Origin: Zygnema cylindricum
Lineage: Eukaryota; Streptophyta; Zygnematophyceae; Zygnematales; Zygnemataceae
Assembly (NCBI GenBank): GCA_037447655.1
Contig: JBBHKE010001362.1
Span: forward strand, 62,001-126,000
Direction of reading: 5' to 3'
DNA: 64,000 bases
The position numbers and the translations under genes are program-made. This document shows, in pieces, positions 22,976 to 34,659 of the stretch. How positions within the stretch are numbered: position 1 is the first letter of the stretch; each line of letters begins with the position of its first letter. The notes under the pieces are model-generated. The model had not been told where the DNA came from, ran no database searches, and worked only from the letters and a program-made list of their open reading frames with translations.

Positions 22976-23454
22976 ACCACGAAGAAATAGGTTGGTTCTT
23001 CGTGCGACAAAAAAAATTCTTTTAGATGAATAATTTATCCGGCAAGGCATTTATGAAAAGCGTTGCTTTATCGTTCTCCTCCAATATTCTGACATTATTA
23101 GACAACTGCTCAACTATTATATTTTATCTTTTGGATGCTTCGCCGATCGATTTATTCGATTTGATCTTAAATTGAATGAACTTCAAATACACATGTTGTC
23201 CCTTGTTTTGTACTCTTTTCTCAAACTGATTTTCCAAAGCCGTCCGACACTCATGGTCAAATTTGTGAGTTAAAAAATGGTCATGGACTGATGCGGTAAA
23301 TGGTTACATCAGTCCGGTAATAGCGGACAGGTTTTTTTGTTTCCTATCTCTCCTTGCCTTTCGGTCCGAAATCGGCATCTCCTCGCCGCTGATAACCTTC
23401 TATAGGCGGCGAAGTATTGATTATGCTTTGATATACTTTTTCTACACTTGGTAA

Positions 23455-23765
23455 TTTGTCCCATTGAATTTTCATTTATCTAAAAGATTTTTTTTCGGCG
23501 AAAGACGAACCCGCCTATGCCTCCGTGGTCAATTACCTCAAAATCCAAAGAGGGTAATCGATCTAGTTTTTCGCTCGGGACTCCGGCTGCTAGTACTTTG
23601 AATGTCACGGTCACGAAATTCGCGGATCTAAATTAATGGTGGAAGTAGAGGTTGAAATCCTAGGGGAAGAGGGGGTAGAGGACAAGAGAAGGGCGAGAAC
23701 CTCCCTGCCCAGCCGGCGTATCAAGGTCTCAGCAAGTTGGCTTGTGGAACTGTTTTAGAAATATT
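23455..23765 (+). pseudogene. Inverted partial copia gag copy
   Basis: The plus strand encodes 'GGSRGNPRGRGGRGQ', then 'NLPAQPAYQGLSKL', paralleling the antisense gag at 22560-22720. The preceding 'GTGGTCAATTACCTC...GAGGGTAATCGATCTAG' is the reverse complement of 22716-22753. So two gag pieces of the same family lie in opposite orientation, with this copy lacking the tRNA-like insertion. Confidence 0.7.
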
Positions 23766-23769
23766 AACA

Positions 23770-25289
23770 CTATTATAAACCCCACACCAATAATTTTTTT
23801 ACTCTAATAGCATTCACAGTGTCGTTTAGAGTAATTCACCTAGAAATTACTATTAACTACCCGTTTACAGTTCAAAATTATTTTCAATTTCCGAATGAAT
23901 TAAAAATCCAGCTATTATAACATGGACATTTAACTCAGGTTGATGTAATTTTGACTTGTTATAGACCCGAGGCAAACATAATTTTCACTAAATGACATCT
24001 GGACAATAAAAATAAGTGATTTCTAGCAATCCTATATATTGCGCTTTCATTGGCCTACGGAAGGCAAAAACAATTTTCTTTACGACTCTTGACTTAAACA
24101 TAATTTATCTAGGCAAGAATCCTTTTTTATTATAGGAATTTTTCGGGCATTTGCATCAAGCAACCATTTTTTTCTCTAATAGTTAGTGGTTTGACTTAAT
24201 CCAATGCAGTTTTCGCTAACAAATTATCCTTAGTTCAAACAAATAGTTTTTCAAGTGATGACGAGAAGGTAAATTTGAATTCCGTAAATACACCGTTATC
24301 GTGGGGTTTATTTTAGTAATAAAAATAATATTTTCCGAACAGCATTTTCCGGAAAAAAAAATAGTGTTACTATATTATTATCATCGCCAAATTACCCGTA
24401 ATGCCCGTATTAATGAACCATTGCTCAGAGTCTATATTGATTTTTATTTATTCCTAAAAGTTTGGACAATGCACACCAAATTTTCCTCTAATTTGAACAA
24501 CCCAGGGATTGTTACCTCACCACTTGAGTAGGTACAGTTCTTAACAGTATATCTTTAGAAAGAGGTGCTATTGACTGTTGGGGTACGGTATGCGTTATTT
24601 GACAAATGTTTTATAAAAAATATAAACTACCCAAATTACGCCACGGTAACCAAAATGACTTATCCGAATTCCTATCCATTTATTCATGGTGGCTTCTATT
24701 TTCCGTATTTTGAACAAGACCTCTAATATTCATTGAACAAGTCACTCAATTAATATAAATTTCGTTATGATGGGTATTACATTAGCGGTAAGATATTTAC
24801 AATTACTATTATAAACGTTTCTTTTTGTTCAACGGCCAAAAAAATCGCCAAAGAATTAGTGTTATTAACGCTAACAACTATTCACGGTGAAGCATTGTTT
24901 TTGCTTAGATTTTGATGGGGGAGAAGTATAGATAAATGGCCTTAAAAATCAAGTCTAAAATGTGGATTACCTGGCGTATTGTTTAAGTGATTCGTTGGTT
25001 AAGGATAAGGACGTCAAGTTATCCTCCCTTTTCTTTAAGAAGTTGCATTTATTACCGTTGCAAGTAGTTGCATTAATTCGGAGAACTAGTTTTCTCATAA
25101 CTGTATTTACCACAAGTCCACCAAACATTCCGTACATTTCTCTGCGTGTTTCTATCGTTCCCAGTATCTCTTTTGTTTTTCAACACATTTAAAATTGACT
25201 GAAAAAATCGAAATTTGTAAATCCTCCATAGATGAGCACAGAATTGTAAACCGAAAATCCACACAATTTACGTAATGCGTCTATTTGCC
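23770..25289. other. AT-rich gene-free stretch with a possible CACCG-family element
   Basis: A possible CACCG-family element spans about 24291-24889: left end 'TA-CACCGTTATCG', right end 'TTAACGCTAACAAC...CACGGTG'. Its left terminus is diverged and the target duplication is imperfect. Otherwise nothing recognised. Confidence 0.4.
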
Positions 25290-25297
25290 CCTCTTCT

Positions 25298-27400
25298 CCT
25301 CACCTTTCAGCGGGGGGGCTCTCGGGCACAGTGTATGAGTTGTTTCGCGACGTTTTGCCCCCGGGTGCCCGGGGGTTCGATGTTTTTTTTCGAGTATGTT
25401 CCCTTATTGCTAGTGGGGATGTTCCCCCTCAAATTTGTGATCTTCTCACAACGTCCCGTCTTGTGGCAGTCGCCAAACCTAATGGTGGGATTCGCCCTAT
25501 CACCATGGGAGAGGTTTTATATAGATTGGTGGCTCGTGCGATATGCCTCCAGCTCCAACCAGCTTTCTATGATTATTTTTCTCCTCATCAGTTTGGAGTG
25601 CCCACGAGAGGGGGTTGTGAGGCCGTGGTCCACGGGATTCGGGCTTAGTTGGATGTACATCCGGATTGGTTGGTCCTTCAAGTCGACGTTTCCAATGCAT
25701 TTAATACGGTGGATCAGAACGTGATTTTTTCGGAACTTATGGCGGCTCCATCTCTGATTGTCCAAATATTCCCCTTTGTGAGGGCTTTCTATTCTTTGAC
25801 AAGCAACCTTTCCTTCTCAGCCGATGGTGATCTCATTCCTCTCTCCTCTGCTACTGGCGCCTGCCAAGGCAACCCTCTCGGCGGACCTTTGTTCGCCCTC
25901 GCCCATTACTGGGCCCTTCATGCCTCCGCAGCCGCCTTCCCTTCTTGCCTTTTCCCTTCGGTCGCAGATGATACGCACATTATTGGGCCCAAAGAACAAG
26001 TCGTGTTGGCATATGATTTTTTCAAGGAACGTTTAGCCAAACGCAACCTTTCAGTCTAGCCGTCAAAGTGTGTTATTTGGTCTCCTCAAGATATTCGACT
26101 TTCGTTTACTCCACCTCTTGGTTTTCAAACCCCTTCTCCCTCCGATGGCATTCGAGTGCTTGGTTGCCCCCTTGGTTCGGATACTTTCGTGACCCAATTC
26201 CTTCATGATGCTTTAAAGACAGATGTCGCCCAAGTGGACGGTCTTCATCGCCTTCCCGATCCCCAAGTTGCTTTTGCTATGTTAACTAGGTGTTTTCCCC
26301 ACCACCCTTCTTATCTTACTCGTACTTCCCCTCCCACTCTGACATTCATCTCCTCTCTCTCAACTTTTGACGATCGCCTCATGGAACTCCTCCACACTCT
26401 ATTAGGTCGGGGGGCATTTGATCGCGAGTCTAGGCCATCGGCCCGCATTCAGACATACCTCCCTATCTCTACTGGGGGATTGGGTCTACTATCCACTGCT
26501 CGTGTTGCTCCCGCTGCCTATTTGGGAAGTTGGTATCTTATTGCCTCCACTCTTGTTTCCCGTTTCTTGGCTGGGGACACCCCCGTTCTAGCTACTGTTA
26601 TCCCCCGGGTTTCAGACGGTGTGTTCGCCTTCCAGCGATCTCTATTGGACGCGTCACGTTCTCTTCCTCCCCATGCCCTAATGGATGTGCCGATTTTCTC
26701 CACCCTTGTTACAAAATCTGTTGAGCGTGTCCAGGAATCGATTTCTGATCGGGTTGTCGCCGCCAATAAATCTGACCTTCTCAAGGCGCTTCCCTCCGAT
26801 TCTTCGCGTGCCCGTCTTCTCTCTTGTGGCGGACCTGGTTTTGGGTCTTGGCTTTTCGCTACACCGATTTTGTCCACTCTCCGATTCTCACCGGCTCAAT
26901 TCACCACCGCCCTCCGGTTTCGCCTTGGCCTCCCCCATCCTCCTTTACTTGGCTCTCTTGTTTGTGCATGTGGTCGCGTCTTGGGGGCCGATGGTGTCCA
27001 TTTGCTTCGTTGCTCCCATGGGGGAGATTTGATCCAGGCGCATGACACTATTCGCGATGCCGTTGCGACTATCGCTTCAGAGGGGGGTTTTTTTGTGCGT
27101 CGGGAAGTTTCTCATATTATTCCCAAGCGTCGGATCGATGTTGTTCATCATCTTGATGGTGCTCGTCGCATCTTCGGTGATATTGTTTTGGCGAACCCTA
27201 CTTCAGCTATAGTTGTTGGTCAAGCGGCTCGACATGTTGGGGTGGCGGCTCGTGATGCCGCTAAGGCGAAGGAGCGTGATGATGCCCACCGGGACCCTAT
27301 GGATGACTTTATTCCGATGGCGGTCGAGATCTTTGGTTGTCTGGGTGTTGCAATAGACGAGTTTCTCCGTACTTGCACTCGACGTGCTTTCGAGCGCTGA
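25298..27400 (+). pseudogene. Non-LTR retrotransposon ORF: reverse transcriptase plus C-terminal zinc/endonuclease-like domain, two in-frame TAG stops
   Basis: A single frame runs for about 700 codons with stops only at 25646-25648 and 26057-26059, both TAG. RT landmarks in order: 'SAGGLSG', 'LVAVAKPNGGIRPI' with 'GEVLYRLVARA' (fingers), 'HQFGVPTRGGCEA', 'LQVDVSNAFNTVDQ' (motif A with catalytic Asp), 'ACQGNPLGGPLFALA' (motif B) and 'SVADDTHIIGP' (motif C at about 25958-25980). Motif C has Val where Tyr or Phe is expected. The C-terminal part has a Cys/His cluster (CAC, then LLRCSHGG) and 'RRIDVV...GDIVLANPT', which resembles the restriction-like endonuclease signature of R2-type elements; that assignment is inference. 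The region is much more GC-rich than its flanks, suggesting recent arrival. The 5' part is missing. Confidence 0.85.
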
Positions 27401-27841
27401 GGACCAAGGAGCCCTCCTCCTTCGGTCCTTACTTCTTTTTATCGTCAATGCTTATCTGTGGCTTTACAACAAGTGCAAGCTTCTATTCTCCTCCGATCGG
27501 CTGTTGCGGCTATGGGTCGTCGACGGGTTCCGGAACTCCCTCAACATGCTCCCCCGGGATGGGGGGGCTTACGGAGTTGCTTTTCGTAGTTATTTAATTG
27601 GGTTGGGGTTGTAGTTCTGGCTTTGTCAATTGTCGTGCTTTTCATTTTGAGTTTGGGTGCTTTTATTTTCCTGGATGTTGTTTTCTTTTTGTTTTAATTT
27701 TTACTGTGCTGTTATTTTATTCCCCTTCCCCTGCTGGTAGTTTTTCAGTTTCGGCCATGCCACCCCTTTTGTACCCCCGAACTCAGATGGTTTACCATCG
27801 TGCATTTTAATATATCCTGCGTCTTCTTTAAAACAAAAAAA
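27401..27841 (+). mobile_element. 3' UTR and A-rich tail of the non-LTR retrotransposon
   Basis: GC-richer sequence continues past the stop codon to an A-rich end (AAAACAAAAAAAT at about 27830-27841), typical of a non-LTR element terminus. No target-site duplication could be confirmed because the 5' end is truncated. Confidence 0.55.
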
Positions 27842-28242
27842 TATAGATATGGTAGGTAAGAAAAAGGTCTTTGCTGTTCTATTGAAACAAGAGCTAACGT
27901 GAGAGCAAATGAAACATTGAAACGAGAGCACACGCGAGAGCAAATGATAGCAAGAGCAAATGATAGCAGTGAATACCAAAGCAGTAACATCACTTTTATG
28001 TATCGGTAGACATTTTCTGATTACTGGTATGTCCCTTTCTTCGACCTACCAATAATCGGTATGTCGGTTGTTATCCCGATTAGAAGTCCATGTATACCGA
28101 TAATTTACTGATAACTATTGTGCCGATAACTATCAGCAATAACTCCACACCCACCCCTCCCTCGTCGCAACTCTTCATACTTATTTTATCGTACCATAAA
28201 TTTCGGACTATTTGTACGGACCATCTCACAACTGATTTTGGT

Positions 28243-28254
28243 TGGTATCAGAGC
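28243..28254 (+). other. Possible primer-binding site (TGGTATCAGAGC)
   Basis: Exact match to the initiator-tRNA-Met-complementary PBS typical of plant copia elements. The ~160 bp upstream could be LTR remnant, but no TG...CA ends were defined and no internal coding region follows; a MITE starts 40 bp later. Confidence 0.3.
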
Positions 28255-28293
28255 GATGTATCCAGTCATCTCACCGTCCGATAACTGAAACTA

Positions 28294-28865
28294 CACCGTG
28301 AATCTTTATTAGCCTTATGTACTCTATATCGGCACCGCCAAATTTTGACCTCGAAAGCTGAAATAGAATAAACAAATCTAATTTTTCCTTGACGGTAATT
28401 ACGATTCTTGTAAATTAGCGTTAACGATTATGACATACACATTTTTTGAATAGTGTGGTGTACAGAGGGTGTTTGTTCTTACAACATTGTACTTCATTTC
28501 GGAAAATCGTACGGAAATTGCTTTTGTCGTTTGCATACAGAACTGTGTTTAGAATAAATGGTTTTGTACTTGCACCGATTTTAGTGTATAAGTATGAACG
28601 GTGTATTAATTATTAACCCGGAAACCCAAATTAGAATTGTGGACTAATTATAGTAAAAGGACTCGACGTTGTACGGATTGTCAGGTTTTGTACTTTAACC
28701 TATTTTACTGTATATATAATTACGGCAGATCCGGTGTACCTAAATCAGCGTTATGGATCAATTAGAATTAATATTTTTTTAGAAATTGCAAAACTCAAAT
28801 TAGCAATAATAACACTAATTAATTATTAACACTCATAATTTCTAAACGCTAATAGCGTTTCAGTG
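28294..28865. mobile_element. 572-bp CACCG-family element
   Basis: Left end CACCGTGAATCTTTATTAG, right end CTAATAGCG...CAGTG, flanked by TA on both sides. Internal landmarks are shared with 12126-13477. Non-coding. Confidence 0.7.
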
Positions 28866-28968
28866 TAGCGGTACCAGTTTTATTGTATCGGTTTTATCGC
28901 AACAAGTTTTTACTCGATACACAAGACTAGGTAACATGAATACAAGGGCACACAATACGCAGTGGCAA

Positions 28969-29040
28969 AGATGCTACCGTAAAAACTTGCAAAGTTGCTA
29001 CCGTAAAAACTTGCATAGTTGCTGCCGTAAAAACTTGCAG
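28969..29040. repeat. 24-bp tandem repeat, 3 copies
   Basis: Three adjacent units built on GCTACCGTAAAAACTTGCA, nearly identical. Non-coding. Confidence 0.85.
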
Positions 29041-29799
29041 TACATAGAAAGTACCTATACATACCGCAAAGTAGCACAGCATATCATGTGATGAAAAAAG
29101 GAGCAATAGGAGCAACACAATCTGCCGCTACTTACCTGACCTACAATTTACTGAAATATATAGAGAAAAAAATTTGCACTACACATCCATACATGCTAGT
29201 AAATAAAAACAACCCATAATCCCAGTACATAATAAAAGAATTTCTTTGCTAATTAAAGTCACAACTGACACAGCACTGGAGGGCATTCACCAGCAAAAAG
29301 ACAAAACCCAAATACACCATGCATGGATTCTGCAATTCTCACGACAAGAATTTGTCTAGGACGAGAGTTCATGCAGCATCCACACCAATACCAGTTACAA
29401 AAGTGCATTACGGATTTTGGTCACAGCAACTTGCCAAAACAAAGGGAGGAGGACTGTAGGATCTGTGATATACCGCCATCAATGATTGATTCGCTGCAAA
29501 ATATGTCAACGGAAATAAGAAGTTTCTCCAACAATCCATCCTCGTTAATATTAAGGCAACTGCACCTGTTAAACTTGTGCTACAGCAGAACTTTCCGTAA
29601 CAGCTGTTTTTTATTAAAATTTACCTCCAGTCTTTACTGAATACTACATGAAAGAACATGTTCCTCCAGTATTAGTCTTAATTTTTCTAATTCCTATACT
29701 ACCTCACAAGCGTACTTATCATCAAGGTCAAAAGTAGTTACCAATGGGCGATTGGCATGTTAAACGAGTTATCTACACAATGTTTCCTTCCCCACAATA

Positions 29800-30090
29800 T
29801 GCCTATTGTACGCAAAACATACAATATGGCCTTAAGACCCATATTGTATTGGTCGCAAAATGAAAAAAAATGGTAAGAGGGTTGAGTTGCACATCCATTG
29901 ATAGAGAATTAAACGTCATGTCTAAATTTTTAAAAACATTCGGACAAATTTTTATTTTTTTTGTGAGTTTTGAGGTATTTTTTATTTAAACCGTCAGATT
30001 TGGACGATCGGACGGTCGCTTATCAAAGTAGCGATCTAAGAAGATCACATGAAAAGCCCATAACACAACTTACGATAGGACTTACGTCCG
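29800..30090 (-). repeat. Inverted copy of the repeat found at 54367-54645
   Basis: The reverse complement shares long blocks with 54367-54645, including 'GTCCTATCGTAA', 'GATCGCTACTTTG' and 'CCAATACAATATGGGTCTTA'. Identity of the element is unknown; no coding capacity. Confidence 0.7.
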
Positions 30091-30409
30091 CGTTTTTTTT
30101 TTCCGGGTTTTTTTTCCCGCGGAATGTCATCCTACGCCGTGTCAGTTCGCTAAAAAATTTCGTCCGGCGGCGTGCGCTGTACTATGATGATACGTCAGAT
30201 TCGTACGTTCGTACAAGAGTGTGCACAACGCACACACATACAGTATGCCTACTCTGCGCGAGTTTTGTGCCAAGTTTTGTGCGCCTACCAAAGGCCTACC
30301 ATAAAAACGCCTACTTTTAAACTATGTTTTTAAGTGAATTCCGTACTAGTGAAGTGAATTTCGTACTGGTGAAGTGAATTCCGTGCTGGTGGTAAATACC
30401 GTAGCAATC

Positions 30410-30990
30410 ACTCGGCCCACCTTGGAGCGAACCTTACTCACCCGAACTAAACCCGTTTTTTCTCGGTTTGGTTTGAAATTGTTGCTTTCGGTGTTTTATT
30501 CCTTTCCGTCGATTTCAGAAACCGTTTGTTTCGGCTCGATCGAGCTGAACCGTTTAAATATGGACGGACGTACCAAAAAAGTGCACCTAAAATTACAAAA
30601 CTGCCAAAGGCGTGTGTCAAATATAGAACAGGAAAATAGCGTACTAATTTAAAGTTGACGTGCAAAATGGTATGCAAATTTTATTAACATGGCGACTTTT
30701 TTAGCTGTTTGGTTGGACGTTAGGGTTTGGTTTGGTTTGGTTTGGTTTGGGACTTCCAAACCTGGTTCTGGTTTAGGTCTGGTTTGGTTTGTTCTGGGTT
30801 CGCATTGGAAGCAGACCAAGACGAATCTTAACCGAGCCTGGCGAAACGGAGTGAACCGAACAGAACCAAACTAAGTTGGCTTTTTCACTATTCGGTTCAT
30901 TAACTTTTTTTAAAAGTTTTATCTTGTTTGGCTTGTTTACCATGCGTTTACAACTGTTTGGCTCTACCAAGTCGAACCCACTTTTATAAT
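30410..30990. repeat. GGTTT/GGTTC-rich low-complexity region
   Basis: Contains a run of (GGTTT)n at about 30724-30750 and both GGTTTGG/GGTTCGG and complementary CCGAACC/CCAAACC words, so it is weakly self-complementary. The ORFs here reflect this composition and are not gene-like. Confidence 0.6.
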
Positions 30991-31859
30991 GCACGAACAC
31001 AAGGTACCTATACGTACAAACATACTAACGGTAAGACTTGGGATTGTAATCATTTTGGATTTTCATTCCTATGATTAAGTGTGAATAAGGATATAAGTTT
31101 ACTTATCTGTATTTTGAATCATGATGAGTTTGTAGTAGGTTCGCACACCATTTTTAACAGTAATTGTGGAGCGAACTTGGTCGTAAATGGGTATTTAAAG
31201 GTTAGGAATATAAAGTTATGAATTTGGTAGACGTCCGCGAAAGAATCACGCGATTTGGAGTTTAAAATCAAAAGATATAGCGATGGGTGTATTTAGGTGA
31301 CAACGCGGGGTCAAACTAACAAGTGGGTATCATTGAAACGGGGTAAGGGTCAAAATAGTATCGAAATTTTGCGTGTACGTTTCATAAAGTACTAATGAAA
31401 CATTTAGTCGTTTAGTACGCACGATGGTTCGTTTCGTACAATTTTTAGTACGAAGCGTCAATTTCACTTAATGGAATTTCGTAGTAAGTTTCTCATGCCA
31501 AATTTGGGACTCAGGATCGTGCGAAGTCGCGTTTCATTTGGGCGCGCACTTTTCCACGTAAATGTTACGTAGTGAGACGTAGCGTTTGATTGGCTAGTAA
31601 AATGCTACGTAGTTAGTAAGAGATTTCGCACGTTTTTTCATTGGTCAGTTCTAGTCCTAGTTGATCAATGATTGGCCCAAGTAAAAGCCTGTTCAAACGG
31701 AGCGTTGACGTTGTCTTGGCTAGTCCAAGGCGATGTTGGATAAATAGTGAAGTCTTAGAGAAGAGTAAACATCTTTTCCTTTGGAAATGTTTGTGGAAAT
31801 TCTGATTGATCTTGGTCATGAGTGAATAATATCAAATTGGAGCAATGGCATTTTCCCAC

Positions 31860-32128
31860 TGAAATCTCTTACAAACTAAGTAGTGTTTTAGTAGTCAAGA
31901 GACAGAATATTTAAGAGTGGAGAGCAGTGAAAATACTTTAAAAGAATGGTTGATCCACGAGGGCAAGAGACCAAGCTCATGTTATGTGGATAGAAGCTTC
32001 AACTAATTTAAAGTTTACCCTTATGTGAGTGATGTCCAATGTGAATGGGTGATTCTCCAATGTATGGAATGTGTGGTTGAAGTTGGTTGTAGTAATATAT
32101 TTTTTGAGAGGTAAATGATCCTGTTACA
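31860..32128 (+). mobile_element. 269-bp LTR (5' LTR of a copia-type remnant)
   Basis: Starts TGAAATC and ends GTTACA (TG...CA). Two bases later comes a primer-binding site. A 269-bp relative with matching ends lies at 54098-54366. The length equality of two diverged copies supports these ends. Confidence 0.85.
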
Positions 32129-32130
32129 TA

Positions 32131-32142
32131 TGGTATCAAAGC
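32131..32142 (+). other. Primer-binding site TGGTATCAAAGC
   Basis: Lies 2 bp after the LTR end and matches the 3' end of initiator tRNA-Met with one substitution relative to the common TGGTATCAGAGC. It fixes the element as plus-strand. Confidence 0.8.
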
Positions 32143-33221
32143 TTTGGTTAAAAGCCAAGGAGAAGCTTGCTCACCCGAAAATCGACATCCGTGATCGATG
32201 AAGGTGCTTTGAACTGCGTCGGTGGAACCACAATGTGAAGTGGTAACGGATTTGAGGAAAACTAAATGATCACACTGCCAACGGCCGCTAGTTAGATGTG
32301 GGGCGTGCTTAGGTCCTAAGGACTCAGGCGGGGTGGGTAGTGTAGCCACCGCTTAATCTCACTCCAATTACCCAGAGGCCAAACAAACTTGCTTTCTCCT
32401 AGCAATGATTCATGTGTAGAGGGAGGGCTTAAAGCCATGAAGGGTGAGGATGTGAGGTTACATTTGAAAAGATCTTGATGTAGTGGGAAATAGGATACTT
32501 GCTAATGGAGGAGAAAAAAAGTGGAGTACTTCACTTCTTCAAGGGCAAAAGAGTCCCGAAATGACTCAAAACTTTTCAAACCCTAAATTGTTACCTTTGA
32601 TTGCATTCGATTTTGCTGTTACAAAATTTGTAGTTAAATCTTACCTTTGTGAGCTTTGAATTTTGCTGTTTCGAAAATTGTGGGGAAACCTTTTACCTTT
32701 CTATTTCAATGTTTGGGAAAATTGAATTTTCATTAAGGTTATGGGCCCACCATCTAGGGTGCCTATAATTCATGGAACAGTCTTCACCACAGCTTGATGG
32801 AGGTTGCTTTCGAAAAGCACTTATGGGAAATGTTTCGGGACAAGGAGGTCCGCCAATGAGCTTCAGTGGAACCACTATGGAGATTCATCAAGGGCTTCCC
32901 AAAAACCAACCGGAGTTCAGATGAACGGAAGGTAAGCAAAACCACATAGAAGAGGGAAAAAGGGAGAAGGGAAAAGGAACACCTATGGTGAGGGGAGCTA
33001 GACTCTCGGCTACGGTTCCACTAGTAAAGGTTTTAACTTATACTGAAAAAAATGGCAATAAAATCTGGGAGTATAAATACACTATAGCAAAACATCTCAT
33101 ACTTAGATAAGTGTCTAAGTCTATAGCTATCACTCTTTTAAACTTAACCAAGTCTTCATAAATCTAGGAAACACTGAACATATACAGAGGAAGCAATTTG
33201 TAAAACATGAAATAGAGGCCC

Positions 33222-33700
33222 ATGTTTATAAAGGCAGTAGCATGTCAGAGTTTTGCAAATGATATTGTTGCAATATATGTTGAGTTTGCTAGTGCAGGTT
33301 TTGTAGAATATGAGGTGAGAAAGATTAACACACTAATCATGAAACTTACAGATGAGTACGAAGACATAATTTACCGTATGCAGGCAATGGATTGCTCCTC
33401 ATGGACTTAGAGCATTACAATGGGGATGATTCTTGTGTGGGAAAGCACTTTGGAGCTTCATAGGGGAAGTGACAAGGTGAATGCATTGACAGCTGGTGGT
33501 GACTTGCGGAAGCGTGATAAGAGGAACGATGGTGACTCGCGGAAGCATGATGAGAGGAAGAAAGACAAAGGTAAACCTTATCGGAACTTCGGTGGAAAGA
33601 GGGAGAGGAAAAGAAAAGGGATCTTTGGAAAAAGGGGTTTGCTTCTTTTGTAGGGAACCGGGTCATTATATAGAGGAATGCCCTTGTTTGGAATAACTTA
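33222..33700 (+). pseudogene. Decayed gag with CCHC zinc knuckle
   Basis: Frames include 'MKLTDEYEDIIYRMQAMD' (gag-like), a charged linker (about 33470-33620) and the zinc knuckle CFFCREPGHYIEEC (C-x2-C-x4-H-x4-C) at about 33640-33684. Frame changes are required between these pieces. It belongs to the LTR element starting at 31860. Confidence 0.75.
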
Positions 33701-34159
33701 GAAGTTGGTATGTGAATTAGGAGGAATAAAGGGAAGAGGAGAAAGAGGATAAAGATATTTTGGAGCTTTGTCACATTGGTAGAATGGAGAAGCGAGAAAA
33801 ACACACAAGAATTCCACGAAAGCACTAATGTGCTTTTGGAGGTATAAAGGAAGAAAAGGGAAGGGAGGTACTTGAGGGAGTTACACATGATGAGGATGTC
33901 AAAGAGTGTAGAGAGTATGACTTTGAAATAAGAAAGTTAGATCTAGGATCGATAATTGAAAAAGGGAAAAATAAAAATAATGAGGATAATTTTATAAATA
34001 TTTTGGAAACAGAAAACTGGTCGGAAAGGGAGACTTCAACGAATTCCGAGGAAAGGGGAGGAGTAAATCTAGAGGGGGTTTTAAAGGATATGGGATAAGA
34101 GAAACATTCAATGAAAGGTTTAGGGGAGGAGAAATATTTATTGGAAATAAAATTAGAAA

Positions 34160-34657
34160 GTGATAGTGGAAAGAATTCCATGGGAGAGAGAGGAAAGTTC
34201 AAAAAATGGGGTGAGTATCGTGGATAAAAATATGAGTACGGAAGATGTAGATTTTATGAGGAACTTAGTGGGGACTCTTCATTTAAGGATAAGTTTGGGA
34301 GGTAATAGTTTTTACATCACTAATGGGAGTGATGCCATTTATGAAGGTGTGCTTGTAAAATGGTTAGCATCTGGGTGTGTGTTGCAGATTGGGGATGGGG
34401 CTGGCTGTTTGAACTGCAAGAGGGAATTTGTATTTTGCTCGGATGAAAAAGGGATGAGGTGGATAAAATCCTTGCTCCAAGAGCTTGGATTTTTAAAAAG
34501 TGGAAGGAAAAATAAAATGTTTGATAAACAAGATGGAATGTGTATTTTGAATCATCAAATACACTTCTTTAAACACGGGGGTATTCACTTAAATTTTTAT
34601 GAGAGGAAAAGAAAAAAAAAAGTTTTTTTTGTTTTGTTTTGTTTTTGTGTGAGATGA
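34160..34657 (+). pseudogene. Decayed copia RNase H-like C-terminus
   Basis: The ORF contains 'RWIKSLLQELGF', then 'DKQDGMCILNHQIHFFKHGG' and 'IHLNFYERKRKKK'. These line up with the copia RNase H end (WLRSLLKELG / [31 protein letters not shown]-type), but key acidic residues are altered. Directly preceded by a charged spacer, not RT, so protease, integrase and RT have been deleted. Assignment is by pattern and moderately uncertain. Confidence 0.55.
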
Positions 34658-34659
34658 GA

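Larger units (their letters stand above)
22480..23290 (-). pseudogene. Ty1/copia gag remnant, interrupted by the 222-bp insertion
   Basis: Minus-strand reading from about 23280 gives a copia gag core ('TALENQFEKRVQ', 'NIIVEQLSNNVRILEENDKA', 'LFINALPDKLF'), an Arg/Gly-rich linker ('RRGGNPKGRGDRG') and a CCHC zinc knuckle at 22495-22536, C-F-stop-C-G-K-L-D-H-M-S-T-T-C. The stop inside the knuckle and frame changes show decay. The insertion 22754-22975 splits the gag. Confidence 0.8.
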
